Counted from the first letter of the stretch, positions 50,973 through 60,327 are shown. The stretch is DNA of 64,000 nt from Nocardia sp. NBC_01503 (GCF_036327755.1 NZ_CP109596.1:6882001-6946000), one strand, 5' to 3'. The notes: generated by a model from the letters alone, not told the origin. Program-made: numbers and translations.

Positions 50973-52376
50973 GTGAGTGTGCTCCCCGCCCCCGAGGTCG
51001 TCGAACGCGCGCTGCGGTCCTCGCGCGCCGATGAGGCGATCGTGATCGTCACCGACGCGCACGAGGCGTCGCTGCGCTGGGCCGGAAACTCCATGACCAC
51101 CAATGGTTCCTCGGTCGCGCGGGACTGGGCGGTGATGTCGGTGTTCCGCGATGCCGCCGGTGCCGCTCGCGTCGGCAGCGTCAGCTCCACGAGTGTGGAT
51201 CCGGCCGATATCGAGTATGTGGTGCGCGCCAGCGAGGAGGCCGCGCGCACCGCCGAACCGGCGCGCGATGCCATGCCGCTGCTGGATCCGGAGATCGTGG
51301 ACAAGGCGACCCTGGACTCCATGCTGGATTGGGAGGGTGCGGCCGGGACCACCGATATCGGCGTATTCACCGAACTGGCACGCGATCTCGCGCCCGGATT
51401 CGACGGGTCCGATCAGCTGTACGGGTTCGCGCATCATCAAATGCACTCGACGTGGCTGGGCACCTCCACCGGGGTGCGGCGGCGCTGGGTGCAGCCGACC
51501 GGGTCGGTGGAGATCAACGGCAAGCGCGGGGCGGGTGCCGAGCTGGCGAGCGCGTGGGTCGGCGCGGGCACCACGGACTTCCAGGATGTGGATGTGCCCG
51601 GCCTGCTCGCCGAGCTGTCGCGGCGGCTGGACTGGGGTAAGCGGCGGGTGGAGCTGCCCGCCGGGCGCTATGAGACGCTGCTGCCGCCCTCTGCCGTCGC
51701 CGATCTCATGATCTATATGGCGTGGTCCATGGAGGGCCGCGGCGCGCACGAGGGCCACACCGCCTTCTCTCGTGCGGGCGGAACGCGAATCGGTGAGCGG
51801 CTCACCGATATTCCGCTCACCTTGTATTCGGATCCCAGTGCCGCCGGGCTGGAGTACCGGCCGTTCGTGGCCACGCCCGCCTCGTCGGAGTCGCTGTCGG
51901 TCTTCGACAACGGACTGACCGCGCAGCGCGCGAACTGGGTGCACAACGGCGTGATCGAATCGCTGGTGTACCCCCGCGCCACCGCCGCCGAATTCGATGC
52001 CACCGTAGCGGTTCCCGGTGAGAACCTGCTCATGACGGGCGGTAGCGAGGCATCGCTGGCGGATATGATCGCCCGCACCGAACGCGGGCTGCTGCTCACC
52101 TGTCTCTGGTATATCCGCGAAGTCGATCCCGCGACCCTGCTGCTCACCGGCCTCACCCGCGACGGCGTATATCTGGTCGAGAACGGCGAAGTCACCGCCG
52201 CGGTCAACAATTTCCGCTTCAACGAATCACCCCTGGATCTACTGCGCCGGGTGAGCGAAGCGGGCCGCAGCGAAATCACCCTCCCCCGTGAGTGGAAGGA
52301 CTGGTTCACCCGAACCTCCATGCCCGCCTTGCGAATCCCGGACTTCCACATGTCCTCGGTGAGCCAGGCAACCTAG
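50973..52376 (+). CDS. pmbA: PmbA/TldE-like subunit
   Basis: A 467-residue TldD/PmbA-family protein without the HExxxH motif, hence the non-catalytic TldE/PmbA-type partner. Seen: SLRWAGNSMTTNGSSVARDW at the N terminus, FGFAHHQ-like YGFAHHQMHSTWLGTSTGVR, LPPSAVADLMIYMAWSMEGR and the C-terminal GVYLVENGEVTAAVNNFRFN, ESPLDLL. GTG at 50973 with AGGAAAGGA upstream. It pairs with TldD and helps thread peptides into the active site. Confidence 0.9.
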   Translation: MSVLPAPEVVERALRSSRADEAIVIVTDAHEASLRWAGNSMTTNGSSVARDWAVMSVFRDAAGAARVGSVSSTSVDPADIEYVVRASEEAARTAEPARDAMPLLDPEIVDKATLDSMLDWEGAAGTTDIGVFTELARDLAPGFDGSDQLYGFAHHQMHSTWLGTSTGVRRRWVQPTGSVEINGKRGAGAELASAWVGAGTTDFQDVDVPGLLAELSRRLDWGKRRVELPAGRYETLLPPSAVADLMIYMAWSMEGRGAHEGHTAFSRAGGTRIGERLTDIPLTLYSDPSAAGLEYRPFVATPASSESLSVFDNGLTAQRANWVHNGVIESLVYPRATAAEFDATVAVPGENLLMTGGSEASLADMIARTERGLLLTCLWYIREVDPATLLLTGLTRDGVYLVENGEVTAAVNNFRFNESPLDLLRRVSEAGRSEITLPREWKDWFTRTSMPALRIPDFHMSSVSQAT

Positions 52377-52593
52377 CATCGACACTCCGCACCGGCTGAT
52401 CACGGCGGTGCGGGACACTCCGCAGGCCCGGCTGCGACACGCCCTGCGGCTGTCGACTCGCGGGCCAACACACGGCAACACGCGAAGTGATCGCCAAATC
52501 CGCTCTGCCACGCGATGATTCCTTCGGCTACACACCCGCTTCAATCCGTAGCGCTCTCGTCCAGCGTTCGCACCGAAGGACCGAACCATCACT

Positions 52594-53397
52594 ATGAGCA
52601 CCTCGACCGTGATCTCCAAGGACGGCACCGTCATCGCGTATTCCAAGATCGGCACCGGCCCCGCCGTCCTGCTGGTCGACGGCGCGTTCTGCCACCGCGA
52701 TATGGGGCCCAGCACCCCGGTGGCCAAGGAACTCTCGGATAGCTACACCGTCTACACCTACGATCGCCGCGGCCGCGGCGAAAGCGGTGACACCCAGCCC
52801 TACGACCCGCAACGCGAAATCGAGGATCTCGCCTCGGTGGCCGCCGAAGCCGGTGAGCCCGTGCACATCTGCGCCTTCTCGTCGGGCGTGCCGCTCGCGC
52901 TGGAGGCCATCCGTCACGGCCTCGCCGTCGACAAACTCGGCCTCTACGAATTCCCCTTGGTCACCGACGGCTCCCGCAAACCGGCCCCCGCCGACTACCA
53001 CCGCCGGCTGAGCGATCTCATCACCGCCGAAAAGCGCGGCGCCGCAATCCGATACTTCATGCACACCGGCGTAGGCGCCCCCGCCCTGACGGTGGCCGCA
53101 TTCCCCCTGATGCCCGGCTGGTCCAAACTCAAGAAATCCGCCCACACCCTCCCCTACGACAGCCGCTTCATGTCCGACGCCCTCGACGGCACCCCCATCC
53201 CCACCGACCGCTACACCTACATCACCGCCCCCACCATGATCTTCGTAGGCTCCAAAAGCCCCAAATGGATGCACCACGGCAACACCGCCCTGGCCCAAGC
53301 CATCCCCACCGCCCACTACGCCGAACTCCCCGGCCAATCCCACCAGGTCAAACCCAAACTCTTCACCCCAACCCTGAAGAGCTTCCTCGCCCGCTGA
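52594..53397 (+). CDS. Alpha/beta-hydrolase fold protein
   Basis: A 267-residue hydrolase-like protein. Oxyanion region VLLVDGAFCHRDMGPS, strand VYTYDRRGRGESGD, nucleophile elbow ICAFSSGVPLALEA, where the usual GxSxG is AFSSG, and a C-terminal GQSHQVKPK with the catalytic His. The Ala at the first position is seen in a widespread actinobacterial subgroup, so it is probably active. The 3' half has many C-rich codons with runs of CCC, giving open frames on the other strand. Monocistronic. Confidence 0.85.
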   Translation: MSTSTVISKDGTVIAYSKIGTGPAVLLVDGAFCHRDMGPSTPVAKELSDSYTVYTYDRRGRGESGDTQPYDPQREIEDLASVAAEAGEPVHICAFSSGVPLALEAIRHGLAVDKLGLYEFPLVTDGSRKPAPADYHRRLSDLITAEKRGAAIRYFMHTGVGAPALTVAAFPLMPGWSKLKKSAHTLPYDSRFMSDALDGTPIPTDRYTYITAPTMIFVGSKSPKWMHHGNTALAQAIPTAHYAELPGQSHQVKPKLFTPTLKSFLAR

Positions 53398-53807
53398 CAA
53401 CAGCATCCACGGCAATCAACCTCATACCGACCGCACCCGAGCTTCTCAGCGGTGGCGAGCGCGAGGATACGCAGGCACGATGGCCCGACCATCGTCTCGC
53501 CGGTGGTCGGTGCCGCTGAGATCAACAAGTTGCTGAGCCCTGTGATCGATGCCGATAGTCGAGCGGGCGTTGCCTTGGTGTCGGTCGATCACGATGTCGG
53601 TGAGTCGTTCGCCGGGCCGTTGTACCGGCTGATCCTTCAGGCTGATTCGGCCCGGTCTCCACTACTGCCGCCTCGGCATGATCCGGATCCTCCCCGGCCG
53701 GAACAGGGTGACATTGTCGAGAATTCGGTCCATGGAAGGAGTGAAACGGCCCAGGCGCCGCGGCACGTTCACGCCTTTCGATAACCCGACTGGCAGACTC
53801 GGCATCT
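53398..53807. other. Intergenic region, no clear gene
   Basis: 410 bases. A + strand open frame of 110 codons (from 53452) and minus-strand frames exist, but none shows a fold or family motif. No repeats or hairpins stand out. Possibly a remnant. Confidence 0.4.
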
Positions 53808-54335
53808 GTGACAACTGATGACAATGAGCGCACGGTCGAAGAATCGGTGTCCGGCGACGAGGCAAAGGCGCGCACCGCCGGGCGAGTTATGCTGGGATTG
53901 GGCAGCTTCGGGACGCTTTCCGGTCTGTATGTCCCGCTGGTGGACTATCCCGGCTTCAGGGATCAGTACTCCGTGATGAAGTCTTCCCAGGAACTCGGCA
54001 CGCCCGGTGTCTGGATGGTGCTCGCTGGATCGGCAACCCTGATGCTTGCTGCCACTCTGTTGTTCGAAAGAGTCCAAACCCGCGCGAAACTCGGTGCGGT
54101 ACTCGTGTTGGCCTGCATCCAAGCCCTCGGTTCGCTGGCGGTCTGCGCCATCGCATTCACTCTGATCTGGGCCGACGCCCGCGATTTCACCTATACCAAT
54201 AACCGTAGCCACACGTTCGTCGAAGCCGACTTCACCATCGCCGCGGTGATGCCGATCATCTCTCCCGGTCTGCTGCTCGCGGGCGCATTGTGGTTGTGCC
54301 TCAACGCTCGTCGCGATCGGGAAGTGCCTCGGTGA
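53808..54335 (+). CDS. Small membrane protein, unknown
   Basis: A 175-residue protein with four hydrophobic segments: VMLGLGSFGTLSGLYVPLV, VWMVLAGSATLMLAATLLF, LGAVLVLACIQALGSLAVCA and VMPIISPGLLLAGALWLCL. The ~20 N-terminal residues are acidic. No family recognised. GTG at 53808 has no clear ribosome-binding site. Monocistronic, with 210 bases to the HPr-like gene. Confidence 0.6.
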   Translation: MTTDDNERTVEESVSGDEAKARTAGRVMLGLGSFGTLSGLYVPLVDYPGFRDQYSVMKSSQELGTPGVWMVLAGSATLMLAATLLFERVQTRAKLGAVLVLACIQALGSLAVCAIAFTLIWADARDFTYTNNRSHTFVEADFTIAAVMPIISPGLLLAGALWLCLNARRDREVPR

Positions 54336-54545
54336 CAAGGACTTTCAATGTTCTTCGATCGGCTCGAACCCCCGCCCACTCGCGCTGGTCCGAAGCGGTG
54401 AGAGTCGGCATGCGAAAGATCAACGGCCGGAAGTCATCTCATGAGTCGGTGACGGACCGTCATACCGAGTTCGGTGTGTTCGATTGTCTGGCGGTGCATA
54501 AGCTGGGCGGCGGTGACGCGAACAGGGAGACGCGGAGGAAATGAC

Positions 54546-54845
54546 ATGCACTTCGAGGAATTCCGGGCGGCCGGAGCTCTGACAGAGGACACGGCGGAGG
54601 ACTTGGCAGCTGTAGCGAGCCGATACAGCTCCTATATCACAATCAGCTGCCACGGACGTACGGTGAACGCCCTCGTACTGCCGGTGTGCTGGGACGTGCT
54701 ACGGATACGAGCCGGTGACCTCGTCGTGGTGACCGCCGAACGTGGCTACCGCCCGGCCGGTGACGAAGACCGCCACGCGCTGAAGGATTTCGTCGACAGC
54801 TTCCGCCAATTCACCACACCGGCACGAATACTCGCCCTGCAATAG
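54546..54845 (+). CDS. HPr-like protein lacking the catalytic histidine
   Basis: A 99-residue protein with the pattern of a PTS phosphocarrier HPr: a helix after the first strand, then YITISCHGRTVNALVLPVCW, then DVLRIRAGDLVVVTAERG and DEDRHALKDFVDSF. HPr normally has GLHARPA with the phosphorylated His; the matching segment here is ALTEDTA, so the His is replaced by Thr and phosphotransfer is unlikely. HPr-like variants of this sort (compare Crh of Bacillus) are regulatory. ATG at 54546 has GGAGGA seven bases upstream. It precedes the decarboxylase-hydrolase pair by 256 bases. Confidence 0.65.
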   Translation: MHFEEFRAAGALTEDTAEDLAAVASRYSSYITISCHGRTVNALVLPVCWDVLRIRAGDLVVVTAERGYRPAGDEDRHALKDFVDSFRQFTTPARILALQ

Positions 54846-55101
54846 ACCTCGCAGACACCGGAACTCAGGAGGGTCGGACACACTCGGGGCCGAGGCGGTG
54901 GCCGGTACGCCTCGGATAGCCGCTCAAATGCTTGGTGCCCGAGGTCGACGGCGCATCTTTCTTCGACGGTATGGCCGTCCCGGATCCGCGTGGTAGAACA
55001 TGGTAGAAATCTGTTCGATCTTGTTTCCGTTCGCTGTGGCTTGATCCGCCTGTGCTTCCGAAATGTCTCGGTATTGATGCGCAACTGAGGGTGAGGGCTT
55101 G

Positions 55102-56385
55102 ATGAGCGACGGTTTCTCGATTGGTATCGGCACGCGTATGGCGGCTCGACAGGTCGAGGCGATCGCCGCGTCGGTCGGCGATCCACGCCGTAATCTGGCG
55201 ACGTTCTCGACGGCCGCGATTCCGTTGGAGGGCATCGGAATTCACGGCCGGATGCTTGCCTACAATGCGGTGAACCGGGAAGAATACCCGTGTGTAGGTC
55301 TCTTCGAATCCGGTTGCCTGGGATTTCTGGCCCGGCGGTGGAATCTACAGCCGGTCTCGAACTGCGCGGTGTCGGGGATGTCGACATTCGGATCGAGCGA
55401 GGCCGCGCAATTGGCCGCGACCGCGCTGTGGTGGACCAAATGCCCGACCGGGAGCACCCGAACGGCTCGCCCCAACCTGGTGATGGCCGCGAACGCGCAT
55501 GTGTGCTGGCGGCAGCTGTGCCGATTCATCGGTATCGAACCACGAGTCGTGGCGGTGCACCCGCGGACTCAGACCGCTTGCCCGACAACACTTTCGAGCG
55601 CATGTGACGCGAACACCATCGGAGTCGTGGCGACCTTGGGCGCGACGTACACCGGATTGACCGACCCGATCGAGGATATCCAGGTCGGCCTGGACGACCT
55701 GTACGCCCGGTCCGGCGTCGATATCGACATCCACGTGGACGCGGCCTCGGGCGGCTTCTCGGTCCCTTTCCTGCGACCGGATCGCGAGTGGGATTTCCGC
55801 CTCCCGAGGGTCCGCTCGATCAACACCTCAGGACACAAGTACGGCATGGTCCCGCCCACTCTCGGGTGGATCATGTGGCGTGACCGTTCCGCGCTGCCCG
55901 ATGAAATGTTTTGCGACAGTGACTATCTCAGCGGCAGCACCCGCACTCTCGGCCTCGGGTACTCCCGGCCGGCCGCCCATGTCGCCCACCAGTACTTCAA
56001 CATTCTCGGCTACGGAGTCGACGGCTATACGCGAATCCTGCGCCGATGCGCCCAGACCGCGACCGCGCTCGCGGCGATCCTGGACACGGACCCCGAACTG
56101 GTTCGCGTATCCGATCCCGGCCAGCTGCCGATCGTGGTGGCGGCGGGCCCGCGTGAGCGCGTGGAGACCGTCGCGGCGGCCCTGCATACCCGCGGATGGC
56201 GGGTGCCCACCTATGACATGCCATGGTCGGGACAGCGCGCACTGCGGATCGTGTGCCGCCCGGACATGGGTACCGAGCTGGCCGATCAGCTCACCGGAGA
56301 TCTGCAAGTCGCACTACGAACAACGCACCGCAGCAATCGAATCGGGGCCGAGCCGGTCGCCGTCGCATCAGGAGGAATGCTGTGA
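55102..56385 (+). CDS. PLP-dependent decarboxylase of the glutamate decarboxylase family
   Basis: A 427-residue fold-type I PLP enzyme. N-terminal RRNLATFSTAAIP and REEYPCVGLFESGCLGFLAR match GadA/B; MSTFGSSEAAQLAATALWW is the phosphate-binding motif; HVDAASGGFSVPFLRPDREW, followed by DFRLPRVRSINTSGHKYGM, contains the PLP-Asp and the Schiff-base Lys246. It is about 40 residues shorter than E. coli GadB, mostly at the N terminus. Glutamate to GABA is the family reaction, but the pocket is not certain, so a related acidic or other amino acid is possible. ATG (55102) preceded by GAGGGTGAGGG. It overlaps the next gene by GTGA. Confidence 0.85.
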   Translation: MSDGFSIGIGTRMAARQVEAIAASVGDPRRNLATFSTAAIPLEGIGIHGRMLAYNAVNREEYPCVGLFESGCLGFLARRWNLQPVSNCAVSGMSTFGSSEAAQLAATALWWTKCPTGSTRTARPNLVMAANAHVCWRQLCRFIGIEPRVVAVHPRTQTACPTTLSSACDANTIGVVATLGATYTGLTDPIEDIQVGLDDLYARSGVDIDIHVDAASGGFSVPFLRPDREWDFRLPRVRSINTSGHKYGMVPPTLGWIMWRDRSALPDEMFCDSDYLSGSTRTLGLGYSRPAAHVAHQYFNILGYGVDGYTRILRRCAQTATALAAILDTDPELVRVSDPGQLPIVVAAGPRERVETVAAALHTRGWRVPTYDMPWSGQRALRIVCRPDMGTELADQLTGDLQVALRTTHRSNRIGAEPVAVASGGML

Positions 56386-57326
56386 CCACTGTCGAGATCG
56401 TCGCGGACCTGCTCGCTCTCGATCCCCCGCCCGAGGGCGGCGGGCTGAGGATCGCCCTGTACCAGGGCGCGGGGGAAGTCGGCACCGCGGCGGCGGTGGA
56501 ACAGAATATGGAACGGCTCGAACACATCGTCCGTAAGGCGGCCGAATACCGCGCGCAACTCGTGGTGTTCCCCGAGAAATACAACACCGGATACGCCATC
56601 GGGGTGAGCGAGCGAGACGCGCTGGCCGAGACCGTCGACGGTCCGAGTGTGGAACGCGCCCGGCGCGCAGCCAAGGACGCCGAGATCGCGATCGTGCTGC
56701 CATACCCGGAACGTGAACCGCACGAAGGCGGTTCACGCTTCTACGACGCCATCGCCTGCGTCACCGCGGATGGGACGGTGGCGGCGAACTATCGCAAGAC
56801 ACACCTGTACGGTGCGGCCGAGCGACGCAACTACAGCTTCGGATCCGAACTGCCTCCGGTCGTGGAGATCAACGGAATGACGGTGGGCATACTCAACTGC
56901 TACGAATGCGAGTTCCCACCCCTCTATCAGTATCTGGCCGAACAGGGAGCCCGGATCGTCATCGGCCCGACCGCCGCGGACCGGCATTTCACCCTCGCTG
57001 ACGGCAGCCCCTCGCTGGTGCCCTATCAGGACGCGACCCGCCACATCATCCCGGCGATGGCGAGCGTCTGGGGCATGTTCGTCGCCTACTGCAATCGGCG
57101 CGGCTGGGAGGAGACCGACGCCGGCTGCTGGCAGTACCGCGCGAACTCGGGCATCTGGTCACCGACGGGAGAACCGGTCATCGCCGCCGGACCCGAACAT
57201 CAGCATCATGACGCCCTGTTCATCGCCGACTGCCGCCCCGACGCCCACCGCCGCTTCAGCCCCGAAGGCCGCCACCTCACCGATAACCGACTCGGCCTGA
57301 ACCTGAACCTGCGCGCCGGAGTGTGA
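56382..57326 (+). CDS. Nitrilase-superfamily carbon-nitrogen hydrolase
   Basis: A 314-residue C-N hydrolase with the triad Glu65 (VVFPEKYNTGY), Lys139 (NYRKTHLYG) and Cys173 (LNCYECEFP). GTG at 56382 overlaps the decarboxylase stop and has GGAGGAAT upstream, so the two enzymes form an operon. Its sequence style (FDNxxxYGxxE-like 'THLYGAAERRNYSFGSELP') is closest to the aliphatic amidase / beta-ureidopropionase-type branch. The enzyme likely hydrolyses an amide or N-carbamoyl compound related to the decarboxylase product; this is inference. Confidence 0.88.
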   Translation: MTTVEIVADLLALDPPPEGGGLRIALYQGAGEVGTAAAVEQNMERLEHIVRKAAEYRAQLVVFPEKYNTGYAIGVSERDALAETVDGPSVERARRAAKDAEIAIVLPYPEREPHEGGSRFYDAIACVTADGTVAANYRKTHLYGAAERRNYSFGSELPPVVEINGMTVGILNCYECEFPPLYQYLAEQGARIVIGPTAADRHFTLADGSPSLVPYQDATRHIIPAMASVWGMFVAYCNRRGWEETDAGCWQYRANSGIWSPTGEPVIAAGPEHQHHDALFIADCRPDAHRRFSPEGRHLTDNRLGLNLNLRAGV

Positions 57327-57432
57327 CAACAGTCTGGCGTGGATCAGGGTCTCATTGGCCGACCAGAGTTTGAACACGTTCTCTCGCTGTGTGTTCCGCC
57401 GTTCTGCGCGGCTGTTTGGTCGGAGGTCTGGG

Positions 57433-57654
57433 CTATGAGTGGGGATCGAGGGTGCGTCGGAGCGACTGCCGAACTCGGTGAGCTTCGGCTCGGACTGTCC
57501 AGATGGGGTGTCGCAGGATCGCCTGGTTCTCCGCGACGAGCGTCCCCGGCTGGAACAGGTGCGCCGCGTTCGCGAGAGCGAGCCCGGCTCCGAGTGTCAC
57601 GACGCCCGTTCCTCGGAATCGGCGAACGAGGATCCGGCCGAATGTCGGCTGCCT
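57433..57654 (-). pseudogene. Coding-like remnant continuing past the SDR stop
   Basis: After the SDR stop codon (57655-57657), the same frame stays open for 73 codons to a TAG at 57433 with strong GC3 bias. It reads QPTFGRILVRRF, then VVTLGAGLALANAAHLFQPG, TLVAENQAILRHPIWT and VRAEAHRVRQS. No start codon stands at the beginning; only an internal GTG (~57602). Either a small unknown gene or the tail of a truncated protein. Not recognised. Confidence 0.4.
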
Positions 57655-58446
57655 TCATCGTTTGTAGCGTTGGCCTTCGGCGAGCTGTTGGGTGACTTTG
57701 TCGCTGCCGCTGCGGCGTTGGATCGCGGCCGACAGGCGTGGGGCGATGCCGCCGAGCAGTGCGACGGTCCGCAGGCCGAGCGGGGCGACGTCGATTTCGG
57801 CGATGTTGTTCTCGATAGCGCGTACGGTTGCGCGGGCGACGTCGTGCGGTGATCTGGTGCGGGCCCCTCGGGGCAGTGCGGCGCCGGAGTCGGCGAACAT
57901 GCCCGCGTCGCTGATGTAGCCGGGGAATATCGTTGAGACGCCCACGTTGTGGGGTCGCATGTCTTCACGCAGGGCGAGGGCGAAGCCGCGTAGTCCGAAT
58001 TTGGTGGCGTTGTAGAGCGATGCCTGCGCGGAGGCGGTTTTGCCGGACAGGGAGGAGATGAAGACGAGGTGACCACGGCGGCGAACAGCCATCTGTTCGG
58101 AGGCGAGTTTGGTCATCACGATGGGTGCACGGAGGTTGACGTCGAGGGCTCGGTCGATTTGGTCGAGGGTGTAATCGGCCAGCAGACCTGTCGCAGGCAG
58201 GGCGGCGTTGGCCACGAGCACGTCGATCTCGCCCGCTTCGGCGAGCAGTTCGTGCACGGAGTCCGGATCGGTCAGGTCGGCGTGCACGGCCCTGCCGCCC
58301 AGCTTCTGGGCCAGCGGCTCGAGAAGGCCGGTGCGGCGACCGGTCAGGATCATCTGCCCGCCGCGCTCGGCCAGTGCTATTGCCAGCGCGTGGCCGATCC
58401 CGCCGGTGGCTCCGGTCAACAGCACCTTCGCGCCTTGGAGGTTCAT
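57655..58446 (-). CDS. Short-chain dehydrogenase/reductase
   Basis: A 263-residue classical SDR. NAD(P)-binding TGATGGIGHALAIALAE, NAALP (NNAG-like) strand, catalytic Ser in FISSLSGKTAS and YxxxK as YNATKFG. The long C-terminal tail (RRSGSDKVTQQLAEGQRYKR) is basic. It is the last gene of a three-gene operon: AraC regulator, cupin, SDR, with a 1-base gap from the cupin. It should act on a hydroxyl or keto group of the compound sensed by the regulator. Confidence 0.9.
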   Translation of the reverse strand: MNLQGAKVLLTGATGGIGHALAIALAERGGQMILTGRRTGLLEPLAQKLGGRAVHADLTDPDSVHELLAEAGEIDVLVANAALPATGLLADYTLDQIDRALDVNLRAPIVMTKLASEQMAVRRRGHLVFISSLSGKTASAQASLYNATKFGLRGFALALREDMRPHNVGVSTIFPGYISDAGMFADSGAALPRGARTRSPHDVARATVRAIENNIAEIDVAPLGLRTVALLGGIAPRLSAAIQRRSGSDKVTQQLAEGQRYKR

Positions 58447-58447
58447 G

Positions 58448-58864
58448 TCAATTGTTCCGATCGATTGTGGTGGGGGCGGCCCCGGAATCGGTCGCTGCCG
58501 CGGCGGTCGAGATGATGCGGGGGTCGTCAGCGTCGGAGTTCACGCTGGCACCTGGGGTGTAGAACATTTCGACGACGTCGCGTGCCCGGATGTGGCGGTG
58601 CCAGTGGCCTTTCGGCACGACCGTGAACTGCCCGGCCGACAGTGCGAGTTGGTGCCGGTAGGTGGCGGTGAGGATTTCGACCGTGACCTCGCCGCGCAGG
58701 ACCATCAACAGTTCGTCGGTGTCGGGGTGCAGCTCCCAGGCCGAGGCGTCAGCCGCGTCGGCGCGATACATGCCGAAGGACGAGGCGTTGAACGGTGCCA
58801 GTTCCTGGACGAACTCGAAGGATGAGAGGTTCGCGGCCACGGCGACCGGATCGTAGATGCGCAT
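58448..58864 (-). CDS. Cupin-domain protein
   Basis: A 138-residue single-cupin protein. Conserved cupin motif 1 WELHPDTDELLMVLRGEVTV and motif 2 LSAGQFTVVPKGHWHR, with His and Glu positions that can bind a metal. The C terminus is a disordered Ala/Ser/Thr stretch. ATG at 58864 follows GGTGGGGG; starts 19 bases after the AraC gene stop. Function: a small-molecule binder or isomerase, unspecified. Confidence 0.85.
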   Translation of the reverse strand: MRIYDPVAVAANLSSFEFVQELAPFNASSFGMYRADAADASAWELHPDTDELLMVLRGEVTVEILTATYRHQLALSAGQFTVVPKGHWHRHIRARDVVEMFYTPGASVNSDADDPRIISTAAAATDSGAAPTTIDRNN

Positions 58865-58883
58865 GCCCCCACCCTGGGTCGTG

Positions 58884-59759
58884 TCACCCCGGTGGGTCTT
58901 GTACGAATGTTCCGTTCCTGGCGAACCCGGCGTGGTCCGCGGCGAACTCCTGGTCACCGGCCAGCGTCGTGGGCGTCGCACCGCTGAACGCCACGACCTC
59001 GCGATGCAGATGGGATTGGTCGACGTAGCCGCAGTCGGCCGCGACCCGCGCCGGGGGGTGCCCGAGGGCCAGGCGGCGGGCGGCGTGATGGAAGCGCACT
59101 AACCTGGCGGCTCGCTTCGGCGGCAGTCCCACTTGCGATCCGAAGCGCGTCCAAAGCCGTTTGCGGCTCCAACCGAGCTCGACCGCCAGGTCCTCGACTC
59201 GTGCCGCGCCGCGGCTGGCGACGATCCGGCGCCAGGCCCAGGCCACCTCGGGATGCATGGCCAACCCAACGTCGCCACGGCCGGCAAGCAGCGTCTCCAC
59301 CGAGGCGAACCGGTCCTCCCACGTCGCGGCATCATGCAGCTGCTCCCGAATGCGCGATGCGCCCCGGCCCCACAGTTCGTCGAGAGCGACCACGGCGCGC
59401 GGCAGCTCGCCCGGGCGCACGCCCAGCACGGTGTGCGCGGCTTGCGGGGTCAGACGAACCTCGACGCATTCGATGTCGCTTCCGCGCAGACGAACCGCGT
59501 CAGGTGCGAGTCCGGCGACCAGCCCGCCCAGCTCTCGCCGACCGAGGGCGTCGTCCACGACGAGGGGACCGTCACCGAACTCGACGACCAGTGTGAGGGC
59601 TGGGTGCGGGACGACCCTCAGCTCGATCGGCCCGGTGGTATGGCCGCGGAATCCGGCCATACCGACCCCGGCGATGCTGATCGGCCGCGCCGGTCGCGCG
59701 ACATCCCAGGCCGCTGTTTGTCCGCGGTCTCGGTCCTGCCCGTGCTCGCTGGATCGCAC
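58884..59759 (-). CDS. AraC-family transcriptional regulator
   Basis: A 291-residue regulator. The N-terminal ligand domain (IELRVVPHPALTLVVEFGDG) is of the cupin-like AraC type. The C-terminal AraC HTH pair is AARVEDLAVELGWSRKRLWT and PPARVAADCGYVDQSHLHRE with SGATPTTL at the end. Relatives of this shape control stress or solvent genes. The start is GTG at 59759. It leads an operon with the cupin and SDR, and may autoregulate it. Confidence 0.88.
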   Translation of the reverse strand: MRSSEHGQDRDRGQTAAWDVARPARPISIAGVGMAGFRGHTTGPIELRVVPHPALTLVVEFGDGPLVVDDALGRRELGGLVAGLAPDAVRLRGSDIECVEVRLTPQAAHTVLGVRPGELPRAVVALDELWGRGASRIREQLHDAATWEDRFASVETLLAGRGDVGLAMHPEVAWAWRRIVASRGAARVEDLAVELGWSRKRLWTRFGSQVGLPPKRAARLVRFHHAARRLALGHPPARVAADCGYVDQSHLHREVVAFSGATPTTLAGDQEFAADHAGFARNGTFVQDPPG

Positions 59760-59867
59760 CGTTTCATGCTACGAGCGCCGGCAGCTGCCGACAGATCCTC
59801 ACGCAGGATCTCGTCGATCATGTGTTCTTGTAAGCAGCACACGAATCGTCGCGCCACAAGCCTCGAC

Positions 59868-59950
59868 CCGGTGTCAAAATTCGCCAGTTCCAACATCTTC
59901 AGAACGCCGGCGATACCCACCTTCGCCAGCAACCGGTGTCAAAGTTCACC
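59868..59950. repeat. Pair of near-direct repeats upstream of the AraC operon
   Basis: CCGGTGTCAAAATTCGCC (59868-59885) and CCGGTGTCAAAGTTCACC (59933-59950) differ at two positions and lie 65 bases apart. They may be regulator-binding sites or ends of a decayed mobile element; an ORF between them has no known match. Confidence 0.4.
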
Positions 59951-60003
59951 CGCATAACCAACCAAAGGTGGCTGGACCGAAGCGAAGCCGGGAGCTGGTG
60001 GAG

Positions 60004-60327
60004 CTACACGCGTCGAACCGCAGGCTGCGCGATTACGCGTGCGCCGGCGGCGGCCAACCCGCCGACACCGATCATGATCCCGCCCTCGATGGTGTGCACG
60101 ACATTTCCGAAGTTGTCGACCGCCATCATGTGCAGGACGTGGTCACCACCGGTGAATCCCAGTGCGGCGATGAGGAGATAGAACAGCCCGCACACCCGGG
60201 TGTAGGCGAGGGAACGGGAGCGTACGGGAGCCAGGACGAGTCCCGCCAACCCCGTGATCAGGTGGAACAGGGCGTGCCAGCCATTGCCCGTCCTAGTCAA
60301 GCACCGGGGCACGCAAGGGCGCATCAA
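60004..60327 (-). CDS. DUF4383-like small membrane protein, probably truncated
   Basis: About 107 residues, corresponding to the C-terminal three helices of DUF4383-like proteins: GWHALFHLITGLAGLVLAPV, YTRVCGLFYLLIAALGF, then VVHTIEGGIMIGVGGLAAAG with the conserved His in HALFHL. The expected N-terminal helix is missing. The start is doubtful: TTG at 60327 or ATG at 60324. Likely a 5' truncated gene. Confidence 0.5.
   Translation of the reverse strand: MMRPCVPRCLTRTGNGWHALFHLITGLAGLVLAPVRSRSLAYTRVCGLFYLLIAALGFTGGDHVLHMMAVDNFGNVVHTIEGGIMIGVGGLAAAGARVIAQPAVRRV

Noticed and set aside
59618-59932. 104-codon minus-strand frame with NFDTGSRLVARRF, thought to be a transposase piece
   Set aside because: No transposase catalytic motif could be identified, and part of it overlaps the well supported AraC gene in another frame.
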